From contig JAEUSJ010000001.1 in NCBI GenBank assembly GCA_016788215.1, positions 1-39,707 on the forward strand: DNA of 39,707 bases. Reading direction: 5' to 3'. The DNA is from a bacterium (GTDB lineage Bacteria > CLD3 > SB21). The translations under genes were made by a program, and so were the position numbers. Shown here piece by piece: positions 25,260 through 32,515 of this stretch; within the stretch, counting starts at the first letter, position 1, and the number at the start of each line of letters is the position of its first letter. Below the pieces are notes generated by a model that was given only the letters and a program-made list of their open reading frames with translations, ran no database searches and was not told the DNA's origin.

Positions 25260-25536
25260 CGAAATAAAACTTAATCTGCGGAATGTATTTCACATCGATT
25301 CGTTCACCTATCTTGCTGCGAAAAAATCCCTGAGCATGATTCAGAGCCTTTGCCGTCTCCTTAATTTTCGTATGATCCGGTATGGTGAAATAAACCTTTG
25401 CGTAGCTAAGATCATCATTCAGCTTAACACCCGTAATAGTCAGGTCCTTGAATCGTGGGTCGCGCATCTCTGTTAGAATGATGGAGCCAATCTCCCTGTA
25501 AATAAGTTCAGACAAGCGATGGTTACGCTGATTCAT
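25186..25536 (-). CDS. rbfA: Ribosome-binding factor A
   Basis: A 116-residue RbfA, a KH-fold factor that helps mature the 16S rRNA 5' end and the 30S subunit in the cold. Landmarks are RLSELIYREIGSIILTEMRD (about residues 6–25), DPRFKDLTITGVKLNDDLSYAKVYF (about 25–49) and the KH-like second half ending in KIGERIDVKYIPQIKFYFDES. Eight bases separate it from the ylxP-like gene upstream, and it overlaps truB downstream. This is the normal infB–rbfA–truB order. Confidence 0.96.
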   Translation of the reverse strand: MNQRNHRLSELIYREIGSIILTEMRDPRFKDLTITGVKLNDDLSYAKVYFTIPDHTKIKETAKALNHAQGFFRSKIGERIDVKYIPQIKFYFDESQQNADKIEQIFREIHSEKLNS

Positions 25537-25544
25537 GATATTTG

Positions 25545-25826
25545 TTAGTAAATTTGCACTGATTGGGAAACAATTTCTGTTTCGCCTTTGAATTCGATCA
25601 ATTTAATAATCTCATCAAAAGTTTGCTGGACCACTCGTTTTTCATTGCTTACTGTGGCAATGCCAAGTCCGGCTAATTGCCATTTATCTAAATGCTTCAC
25701 TTCAGCAATAGAAACATTAAATTTTCTCATCACTTGATCTTTGATGCTTTTGAGCACAAAACGTTTTTCTTTGAGCGAATTACTTGAGTGAATAAATAAT
25801 TCTAATTCACAAACTCCGACGAGCAT
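25545..25826 (-). CDS. ylxP: DUF503 (YlxP-like) protein
   Basis: A 93-residue DUF503 protein of full length, of the same kind as Bacillus YlxP. The N-terminus MLVGVCELELFIHSSNSLKEKR and the central LKSIKDQVMRKFNVSIAEVKHLDKWQLAGLGIA are the family signature. It usually lies between infB and rbfA, as here (3 bases after infB, 8 before rbfA). YlxP has been linked to 30S assembly; the molecular role is not settled. The symbol is given by family likeness and place. Confidence 0.92.
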   Translation of the reverse strand: MLVGVCELELFIHSSNSLKEKRFVLKSIKDQVMRKFNVSIAEVKHLDKWQLAGLGIATVSNEKRVVQQTFDEIIKLIEFKGETEIVSQSVQIY

Positions 25827-25829
25827 ACG

Positions 25830-28433
25830 CTACACCGATAACGTTCGTTTCGTTTCCACTTTTTCGTAACACTCGATTACATCGCCGACTTTGACGTCAT
25901 TATAATTATCAATAGTTATTCCGCACTCGAAGCCCGATGCAACTTCACGGGCATCGTCTTTGAATCTCTTGAGCGAAGATAACTTACCTTCATGAACAAC
26001 TTCTCCGTTCCTCAATAGTCTTATCGGCTGGGTTCGATTTACTTTGCCGTCGACCACATAACATCCAGCAATTGTACCAACCTTAGAAATCTTAAATACT
26101 TCTCGAATTTCCACTGTTCCGGTGGTTCTATCTGAATGCTCAGGTTCCAATAATCCTTCAAGCGCCTTACGGATATCCTCGATACAATCATAGATGATAT
26201 TGTAATACCGGATATCAATATTTTCTTTTTCAGCTAATTTGCGCGCATTAAGATTGGGGCGAACATGAAATCCAATGATGATGGCGCCGGAGGCGGCAGC
26301 CAAAAGGACATCCGACTCCGTTATCACACCCACGCCGCGGTGAATGATATTCACTTTTACTTCAATGGTACTGAGGCGCTGTATCGAATCGCTGAGCGCT
26401 TCTACTGAACCGTCAACATCTCCCTTAAGAATAATACCCAAATTAGATACTTTTCCTTCGCGAACCTGTCTTGAAATCTCATCCAGCGTCAAGAATCTTA
26501 CTCGGCGATGATCTTGTTCTCTTTTCAGCTGCTGACGCTTTAATGCAAGGCTTTTTGCAATGCGTTCGCTTTTCGTTACAAAGAATTTATCCCCGGCCTG
26601 CGGTAAGCCGTCAAAGCCAATCAGAGCTACCGGAGTGGAAGGACCGGCCGATTTGACAATATTTCCTCGTTCATCATACATAGCTTTGACACGGCCGGAA
26701 TATATGCCGCATATAAAAGGATCTCCGACATGCATAGTGCCGGACTCAACAAGAACGGTCGCTGTTGCACCGCGGCCCTTGTCAAGACGCGCCTCAATAA
26801 CAGTACCTTTTGAAAGGGTGTCTAATTTTGCCTTGAGTTCCATAACGTCTGCTTCGAGTAATATTTTTTCCAAAAGTTGTTCGACGTTGAGTCCTTTCTT
26901 GGCGGAAATTTCAACGCATTGATATTTACCGCCCCAGTCTTCAACCAATATATTTTTTTCTGATAATTGCGTTTTGATTCGCATGGAATTCGCTTCCGCT
27001 TTATCAATTTTATTGATCGCAATAATAATCGGAACTCCGGCGGCCTGTGCGTGATTGATTGCCTCTACGGTCTGAGGCATGACGCTGTCATCTGCTGCCA
27101 CTACAATAACGACAATGTCGGTCACTTGAGCTCCACGGGCACGCATAGCAGTAAATGCTTCGTGGCCGGGAGTATCAAGAAATGTAATCTTTCGTGTGTC
27201 CGGCAAAACGACTTCATACGCACCGATATGCTGAGTAATTCCTCCCGCTTCTCCTGCTACTACATTCGCTCTTCGAATATAATCAAGTAATGAAGTTTTT
27301 CCGTGATCAACATGTCCCATAATAGTTACTATTGGCGAACGGGGCACTAATGGAACATCATCTTCTTCTTGTTCTTCCTCGATCTCTAAGTTGTCAAACT
27401 CTTCCATGCGTTCAGTTTGAAAACCAAACTCGCTCGCAACAAGCGTGATCGTATCCATGTCCAAACGTTGATTGATTGACACCATAAGTCCAAGGGATAA
27501 ACAAGTTTTTATAACATTCGCCACTTCCTCTTCCATGAGGTCGGCAAGTTCATGAACAGAAAGATACTCTTGGACTTTTAGTATATTCTGCTCTTCAGCT
27601 GCTGCAAGTTCCTGCGTCTCCGCTTCTCGCTCTGCGCGTTTCATTTTTTTTCGCTTTTGTCTCTCTTCGCCCAGAGTCTTACTTTCATCCATTTTAGCAA
27701 GCGTTTCACGGATCGCCGCTTCTACATCTTTTTCATCAACTTTAACTTTCTTACGTTTTTTCTTCTTGCCTTTTCCGTGCTTATCATCAGCAACAGGTTC
27801 CGGCTCCGGGACGTCATCCTTACCTTTTTTCTTTTTTCCGCGCCGCCCAAATGAATCAGCTCCAGCTTCGTCTTTTAAGGCCTGCTTCTCGAGTTGTTGG
27901 CGTGCTTTTTCAAATGCGAGTTTAAACTCTTCAATGGATTTATGAGACGATTTTAGAGTTTCAAGAAGGTCTACTTTCTTTTTTTCTATTTTACCTGCTT
28001 CGACAGGCTTCTCTGTTTTAAGTGTTTCATCAATTCGCATATCGGTTCCTCGTGTTGGAACCCTGCGTAGCGGTTTTTCCTCGATGCTGTGAGGTGTTTC
28101 GACTTCATGTTCGGTTGTCGTTTTTTCAATAGCATCTTGTATAACCGGCTGTTTTTCCACCTCGACCGGAGTGGGTTCAGCTGGTTGTTCAAATAGAGTC
28201 GTTTGATCGTCATCCTTCTTATCTTTTTTACCTTTTTGTTTGATGTAGGTATCAGCATGTTTCTTCTCTTTGCTGAAACGGGCCAACACTTTTTCCATCA
28301 TTTCATCGTCAACGGAACTCATGTGGGTCTTTATAGTCTTATAACCGCTTTTTTGCAAAAAGGCTATGATCTCGGCATGTCCGACAAGCAACTCTTTTGC
28401 GACCTGAAAAATTTTTTTACCTGTTTTTGCCAT
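25830..28433 (-). CDS. infB: Translation initiation factor IF-2
   Basis: An 867-residue IF-2, the GTPase that brings initiator tRNA to the 30S subunit and promotes subunit joining. The N-terminal IF2_N helix starts at [20 protein letters not shown]. It is followed by a long, low-complexity, Lys/Glu-rich linker (about residues 75–285) and a second IF2_N-type segment ([16 protein letters not shown], about 294–309). The G domain has GHVDHGKT (about 373–380), DTPGHEAF and NKID. Beta-barrel domains II–IV follow ([22 protein letters not shown]-terminal EVREVF-type [18 protein letters not shown]). It sits 33 bases after nusA. Confidence 0.98.
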   Translation of the reverse strand: MAKTGKKIFQVAKELLVGHAEIIAFLQKSGYKTIKTHMSSVDDEMMEKVLARFSKEKKHADTYIKQKGKKDKKDDDQTTLFEQPAEPTPVEVEKQPVIQDAIEKTTTEHEVETPHSIEEKPLRRVPTRGTDMRIDETLKTEKPVEAGKIEKKKVDLLETLKSSHKSIEEFKLAFEKARQQLEKQALKDEAGADSFGRRGKKKKGKDDVPEPEPVADDKHGKGKKKKRKKVKVDEKDVEAAIRETLAKMDESKTLGEERQKRKKMKRAEREAETQELAAAEEQNILKVQEYLSVHELADLMEEEVANVIKTCLSLGLMVSINQRLDMDTITLVASEFGFQTERMEEFDNLEIEEEQEEDDVPLVPRSPIVTIMGHVDHGKTSLLDYIRRANVVAGEAGGITQHIGAYEVVLPDTRKITFLDTPGHEAFTAMRARGAQVTDIVVIVVAADDSVMPQTVEAINHAQAAGVPIIIAINKIDKAEANSMRIKTQLSEKNILVEDWGGKYQCVEISAKKGLNVEQLLEKILLEADVMELKAKLDTLSKGTVIEARLDKGRGATATVLVESGTMHVGDPFICGIYSGRVKAMYDERGNIVKSAGPSTPVALIGFDGLPQAGDKFFVTKSERIAKSLALKRQQLKREQDHRRVRFLTLDEISRQVREGKVSNLGIILKGDVDGSVEALSDSIQRLSTIEVKVNIIHRGVGVITESDVLLAAASGAIIIGFHVRPNLNARKLAEKENIDIRYYNIIYDCIEDIRKALEGLLEPEHSDRTTGTVEIREVFKISKVGTIAGCYVVDGKVNRTQPIRLLRNGEVVHEGKLSSLKRFKDDAREVASGFECGITIDNYNDVKVGDVIECYEKVETKRTLSV

Positions 28434-28466
28434 AAAAATTCTAGTGACCTATTAGATTAAATAAAG

Positions 28467-29843
28467 TTATTCTTTAGTTTGTAATTTGCTGTGCGTACTA
28501 ATCAGCTTGTTTAGGGATTTTTCCGATACGCCCTCGGCTTTTCTGAGTTCTTCAATATCGTTAATGTCACCCAATTTAACAAATCCCTTTTCGGCAAATA
28601 TCTCGGCGGCTGCTTTTGACACACCTTTAATATCGTTGATCAAAGTTTCTTCAGTAACAGCGGCTTCTTCCTCTGTATCTGTGATTTTTGCTGTTTTAGT
28701 TTCTTCGGTTGCGACTTCTTCAGTTAGCACTTCTTCTACCGACACCGCTTCTGTCGCCTCTTGCTCATCATCCTTCTCCTCTTCGCTCTCAGGGGTTCCG
28801 CTCAGTTCAGAGTATTTTATTGTTTCAATTTGGTAACCGGTTAACCGTGACGCCAAATTGATATTCTGCCCAAAACGCCCAACAGCAATGGACATTTCGT
28901 CGTCATTGATCACGGCTAACGCTTTTTTCTCAGTCTGATCAACTTCGATGCGCAGGGGTTTGGCAGGACTGAGGGCGCGTGAGATAAGAATTTCCGGATC
29001 TGAACTCCAACTAATAATATCGATTTTTTCGTTGTTCAACTCTTTAACTATGGCTTGAATACGTACACCCTTCATTCCAACGCAGGCGCCGACGGCATCG
29101 ATTCGTTTGTCGTTGGAGTAAACTGCGATTTTAGTTCTTTCACCGGGATCACGCGCGATCGCCTTGATCTCAATAATTCCGTCATAAATTTCAGGTACTT
29201 CATTTTCGAATAAACGCATCAGGAACATCGGTTCAGAACGTGACACGACGATTCGCGGGCCGCGCGGATCGTCTACCACTTCTTTGATCAGCGCGCGAAC
29301 TGTTTCGCCGCGCTTATATCGTTCGTTGGCAATCTGTTGAGCTTTCGGCATGATCAATTCTGCGCGTTCAAAACTTACGAAAATCTCATTACGGTTGATC
29401 TGCCTTATTTCACCAACGATAATTTCACCGACACGATTGGAAAATTCATCAAATAGAAGTTTACGCTCTATGTCACGTATTCTTTGATTCAATGTCTGCC
29501 GCGCGCTGATAATTAGTCGACGGCCGAAAGTTGCCGGATCGATTACCTCGATAAAATCATCGCCAATTTCCATGTCAGGCTCGACTTTTTTTGCCGAATC
29601 AACTGAAATCTGTGTAATCGGATCTTCAACTTCCTCGACCACCGTCTTGGTCTGATAGATTTCAATGGCCGCTTTGTCTAAGTTAACAATGACGTCGAAA
29701 TTTTCTTTTTCACCGTACTTTTTCTTTATCATCATTTTGAAGATCTCTTCAATGATAAGATTTAGTTCATCTTTTTCAATATTCTTTTCCTTTGCGATTT
29801 GCGTAAATGCTTCTACCATCTCGCTTGAGTGATCCGCAGCCAT
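28467..29843 (-). CDS. nusA: Transcription termination/antitermination factor NusA
   Basis: A 458-residue NusA, which binds RNA polymerase and RNA and promotes pausing and intrinsic termination. The N-terminal polymerase-binding domain covers about residues 1–130. The S1 domain (VGEIIVGEIRQINRNEIFVS) follows, then KH1 and KH2 (including DAVGACVGMKGVRIQAIVKEL, about 250–270, and AVGRFGQNINLASRLTGY). A very acidic linker (about 350–400) leads to a short helix-hairpin-helix domain (GVSKAAAEIFAEKGF). It follows rimP by 39 bases. Because NusA strengthens hairpin termination, the terminator in this operon's leader could give feedback. Confidence 0.98.
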   Translation of the reverse strand: MAADHSSEMVEAFTQIAKEKNIEKDELNLIIEEIFKMMIKKKYGEKENFDVIVNLDKAAIEIYQTKTVVEEVEDPITQISVDSAKKVEPDMEIGDDFIEVIDPATFGRRLIISARQTLNQRIRDIERKLLFDEFSNRVGEIIVGEIRQINRNEIFVSFERAELIMPKAQQIANERYKRGETVRALIKEVVDDPRGPRIVVSRSEPMFLMRLFENEVPEIYDGIIEIKAIARDPGERTKIAVYSNDKRIDAVGACVGMKGVRIQAIVKELNNEKIDIISWSSDPEILISRALSPAKPLRIEVDQTEKKALAVINDDEMSIAVGRFGQNINLASRLTGYQIETIKYSELSGTPESEEEKDDEQEATEAVSVEEVLTEEVATEETKTAKITDTEEEAAVTEETLINDIKGVSKAAAEIFAEKGFVKLGDINDIEELRKAEGVSEKSLNKLISTHSKLQTKE

Positions 29844-29882
29844 ATATCCTCCGTTAAACGATTAATATATAAAATAAATTTT

Positions 29883-30353
29883 TTACCATTTGAGTTGTAT
29901 CAAGGCGGAATTGATTTTTGCAAGCGGGATTTCAATCAGTTCCGGCAGATTTTTTTTCTTACCTTTGAGCTTCAAATGGAGCTTATCTTCGATGACATTT
30001 TCTATCGTGCCTTTGCATTCTTTGCTCGATTTGTCCCTGTCTGTGTAATTTACAAGAATCTCACGTCCAATATTTTTTCGAAACTGCCAGTCTTCTTTAA
30101 TTGGCCTTTCGACTCCCGGTGAAGATACTTCAAGAACGTATTCGGAGTCTATGGTATTATCCTGCTCCATTTTGTCAGCAATTTTTCTACTAAAAGCCTT
30201 ACATTGATCGATTGTAATTCCGCTTTCACTGTCAAGAAAGATTCTGATCATCTTGCGCGACTGGACACTTTTTAAGTCAATTTCCACAACTTTAAAATCA
30301 GTATTTTCAATAGCCCAATGCACTGTTTCTTGTATTTTTGCCACAAAGTCCAT
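29883..30353 (-). CDS. rimP: Ribosome maturation factor RimP
   Basis: A 156-residue RimP (YhbC), needed for 30S subunit maturation. I choose the ATG at 30353, giving the family-like start MDFVAKIQETVHWAIENT. The N-terminal domain contains VVEIDLKSVQSRKMIRIFLD and the conserved ITIDQCKAFSRKIADKME, then YVLEVSSPGVERPI (about residues 75–88). The C-terminal SH3-like domain ends the protein. The frame stays open to 30446, but that part is not RimP-like and contains the promoter and leader hairpin, so I exclude it. It is the first gene of the nus operon. Confidence 0.96.
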   Translation of the reverse strand: MDFVAKIQETVHWAIENTDFKVVEIDLKSVQSRKMIRIFLDSESGITIDQCKAFSRKIADKMEQDNTIDSEYVLEVSSPGVERPIKEDWQFRKNIGREILVNYTDRDKSSKECKGTIENVIEDKLHLKLKGKKKNLPELIEIPLAKINSALIQLKW

Positions 30354-30361
30354 TTCATATC

Positions 30362-30395
30362 TACAAAATAAAAAAGTGGGTCTTGAGAACCCACT
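30362..30395 (-). terminator. Attenuator hairpin in the rimP–nusA leader
   Basis: On the minus strand AGTGGGT (30395–30389) pairs with ACCCACT (30381–30375) over seven bases and is followed by TTTTTTATTTT. It lies between the predicted promoter (30453–30425) and the rimP start codon at 30353, so it would stop transcripts before the first gene. This makes it an attenuator or a leader terminator overcome by an unknown signal. Confidence 0.75.
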
Positions 30396-30424
30396 CCGTA
30401 ATAGGTAAAAGCAAACTGAGGCTA

Positions 30425-30453
30425 AAGATAAAGAAATAAAGTTCATTTTGCAA
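30425..30453 (-). promoter_or_regulatory. Promoter for the rimP–nusA–infB operon
   Basis: On the minus strand TTGCAA (30453–30448) and TATCTT (30430–30425) are spaced by 17 bases. The predicted start near 30418 gives a leader of about 65 nt that contains the attenuator hairpin. Confidence 0.7.
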
Positions 30454-30530
30454 GTAAAATTTATCGTATAATAACAATTTTCTTGCTTTTTCTGGCTTGA
30501 ATATTTACATTGGCGACACCAAGGTAAATT

Positions 30531-30558
30531 GGGGACATAGCTTCCCGCCTCAGTCGGC
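30531..30558 (+). repeat. Partial copy of the tRNA-Ala 5' end with hairpin
   Basis: GGGGACATAGCT (30531–30542) repeats exactly the first 12 bases of the tRNA-Ala at 30627, preceded by AATT versus AAAT. Right after it CCGCC and GGCGG (within 30545–30560) form a short hairpin. No further tRNA sequence follows. It may be the remnant of a deleted tRNA or of a recombination event. Confidence 0.5.
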
Positions 30559-30626
30559 GGACAAGTATTCTTCGAATGGAGAAAGTTAGTAATTAAAAGT
30601 TATCTTCATAGCTCAATGTATTAAAT

Positions 30627-30699
30627 GGGGACATAGCTCAGCTGGGAGAGCGCAAGGCTGGCAGTCTTGAGGTCAGGGGTTCGATCCCCCTTGTCTCCA
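30627..30699 (+). tRNA. tRNA-Ala (anticodon GGC)
   Basis: A 73-nt cloverleaf. The acceptor GGGGACA (30627–30633) pairs with TGTCTCC (30692–30698), with A as discriminator. The third pair is G3·U70, the main alanine identity element. The anticodon loop CTGGCAG carries GGC, reading GCC/GCU. The T arm AGGGG-TTCGATC-CCCCT is perfect. CCA is not encoded. It is a single plus-strand gene between two minus-strand operons, with its own terminator. Confidence 0.97.
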
Positions 30700-30706
30700 C
30701 ACCCAT

Positions 30707-30742
30707 AATGACTAAGCATTTATTTGCTTGGTCATTTTTTTT
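30707..30742 (+). terminator. Terminator of tRNA-Ala
   Basis: AATGACTAAGCA (30707–30718) pairs with TGCTTGGTCATT (30725–30736) with a single T·G pair over a six-base loop, followed by Ts through 30742. It lies seven bases after the tRNA. Confidence 0.88.
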
Positions 30743-30813
30743 GTACGGCTGACTTTTTTGGAAGGTTCCATGCTCCGATCAAATCAAGTAGCTTCGACTG
30801 TCCATTTTTAATA

Positions 30814-31446
30814 TCAATGCGCTTTAAGGTCAAATTTCTTCTCACCTGCATAAACTGAAATCGGCAGATGATTTTCTTTCGGAGGGTAAGGGCAGTTATA
30901 GTTATCACTGTAAGCGCACCACGGATTATAGGCGGAATTGAAGTCCAAAATGTAATCGTCGGTCGTTTCATGTAATGTCAATTCTATATATCGACCCGCT
31001 GAATAAGTTTCATTCCCGTTCGTTGAATCTTTAAATGGAACAAAAAGATAGTCAGCGTGCCCTTCAATTGCAGGTTTTGGTCGGTACGCGTTCAATTTCT
31101 GCCGGCCATGTAAATCGAATTCAAAATAGCCATATTCAATATAATGTTTGATCTTGCCTTTGGAAGTAACCATGTCTAATTCCCGCGGCTTATCATATTT
31201 ATTCAATTTTGCATAGAATACATATGTTGAATCAAAAACATAATAATCCAAACCACGGAACTTTATCTTCAAAGTGTCACTTAATGGCGACTCTGAAGAT
31301 GCAAAGTATTTATCTTTTTCAATCCTTTCCCGGTTTATCGAGAATACGATCTTCTGCAATTCACCAGAGGAAAGCCTCTGATTGGGCAACTTTTCGCAGG
31401 CCGATAATAAGGCGGCCATGTAACAAAAAATTAAAACGTGATTCAT
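30814..31446 (-). CDS. DUF1684 lipoprotein
   Basis: A 210-residue protein of the DUF1684 family with a lipoprotein signal: hydrophobic residues 4–14 and lipobox Leu-Ser-Ala-Cys with Cys17. The family core is in the second half: GRYIELTLHETTDDYILDFN, then AYNPWCAYSDNYNCPYPP with conserved Cys residues, and ENHLPISVYAGEKKF at the C-terminus. The function of the family is not known; it would sit on a membrane facing the periplasm. Its start is 3 bases after the selD stop, so the two are surely co-transcribed. Whether that has meaning for selenium use is open. Confidence 0.85.
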   Translation of the reverse strand: MNHVLIFCYMAALLSACEKLPNQRLSSGELQKIVFSINRERIEKDKYFASSESPLSDTLKIKFRGLDYYVFDSTYVFYAKLNKYDKPRELDMVTSKGKIKHYIEYGYFEFDLHGRQKLNAYRPKPAIEGHADYLFVPFKDSTNGNETYSAGRYIELTLHETTDDYILDFNSAYNPWCAYSDNYNCPYPPKENHLPISVYAGEKKFDLKAH

Positions 31447-31449
31447 AAA

Positions 31450-32493
31450 TTAATCCAGTATAATTTTCCCGGTGCCTTCAGTTACAAACCCTATAATGGC
31501 TGCCGAACTATAACCATAGTTACGCAAGGCAGTAACTAAATTATCGGCAAGATTTTTTTGGATCGCTATCAGTAACCCGCCCGAAGTCTGGGGATCATAA
31601 AGTAGATTATCGGCAGCCTCATCATTTATTTTTGGTTGAATTAGACTATCTCCAATTAATAGACGGTTTAACCTATTTCCTTTGGTTAAGTACTTCTTAT
31701 GAGAAGCAAATTTCCTTGCTTTCTTAAAAAACGGGACCTGGCTCGAAACTATTGTTAGATTAACTCCGCTTGCTGTCGCCATTTCAAAAGCGTGTCCGAG
31801 TAAACCAAAACCTGAAATATCGGTTGCGGCACTTGTCTTAAATTGTCGCATCACTTCTGCACCTCTGTCATTCAACTGAATCATCGACTGTACGATCTCT
31901 TTCACGTCCGAGGGCGATGCATCCCCTTTCTTGATTGCAGTAGCTGTGACGCCCGTACCGATCGGTTTTGTTAAAACTAAAACGTCGCCCGGTTTTGCAT
32001 TTGCATTTGTAATGATGTCATGTGGAGAGATGATTCCAGTAACCGAAAGTCCATATTTGATTTCTTTGTCCTCGATGGAATGGCCGCCCACTAATACCGC
32101 GCCGGCTGCTTTGATACGCTCGGCTCCTCCTTCCATAATTTTTTGCAATACTTCGATGGGCAACTCTTTAGTTGGGAAACACACTATATTCAAAGCCGTT
32201 AGCGGCTTACCTCCCATCGCATAAATATCCGACAGCGCATTGGAAGCCGAGATTTGACCGAAGGTATACGGATCATCCACGATCGGAGTGAAAAAATCTA
32301 CGGTTTGAATGAGCGCGGTATCGTCATTGAGACAATATACCCCGGCATCGTCGGAAGTTTCCATTCCAACCAACAAATTATCATCGGTGAATTTCGGCAG
32401 ACCTGCCAAAACGGTCCTCAAATCAAGAGGACTCATCTTGCTGGCTCAACCTGCGCATTCAACAGTTTGTGTTAGTCGAATTTTCTTTTTCAT
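31450..32493 (-). CDS. selD: Selenide, water dikinase (SelD), itself a selenoprotein
   Basis: A 347-residue selenophosphate synthetase, which makes selenophosphate from selenide and ATP for Sec-tRNA and selenouridine synthesis. Read from ATG at 32493, the N-terminus is KKKIRLTQTVECAG, then an in-frame TGA (minus strand 32448–32446, residue 16), then ASKMSP. This aligns with E. coli IRLTQ…AGCGCKISP: the TGA falls on catalytic Cys17 and Lys19 on Lys20. Downstream are the conserved ETSDDAGVY, TVDFFTPIVDDPY, GQISASNALSDIYAMGGKP, GGHSIED, TKPIGTGV and DPQTSGGLL. The start after TGA (ATG 32436) has no Shine–Dalgarno and would lack the active site. It lies between recN and a DUF1684 lipoprotein gene. 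Confidence 0.93.
32392..32432 (-). promoter_or_regulatory. Candidate SECIS hairpins downstream of the selD UGA
   Basis: Two stem-loops follow the UGA on the minus strand. The first, GTCCTC (32432–32427)/GAGGAC (32419–32414) with loop TTGATTT, puts its loop 20–26 nt after the UGA, within the usual bacterial range. The second, TTTTGGC (32411–32405)/GCCGAAA (32398–32392), has the loop AGGTCT, the same loop as the E. coli fdhF SECIS, but starts 42 nt after the UGA. Which one SelB uses cannot be decided by eye. Confidence 0.6.
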
Positions 32494-32515
32494 GTAATTT
32501 GGAATCTGAATTATT

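Noticed and set aside
26471-28460. Plus-strand frames opposite infB
   Set aside because: They mirror the codon pattern of infB and have no recognisable domains.
30354-30446. 31-residue upstream extension of RimP
   Set aside because: It is in frame but unlike RimP and contains the -10 box and the leader terminator; the promoter lies such that the upstream ATG would not be transcribed.
31450-32436. SelD starting at ATG 32436 or selD as a pseudogene
   Set aside because: This start lacks a Shine–Dalgarno and the active-site residues. The single TGA lies exactly at the Cys/Sec position and the rest of the frame is intact, which argues for recoding rather than decay.
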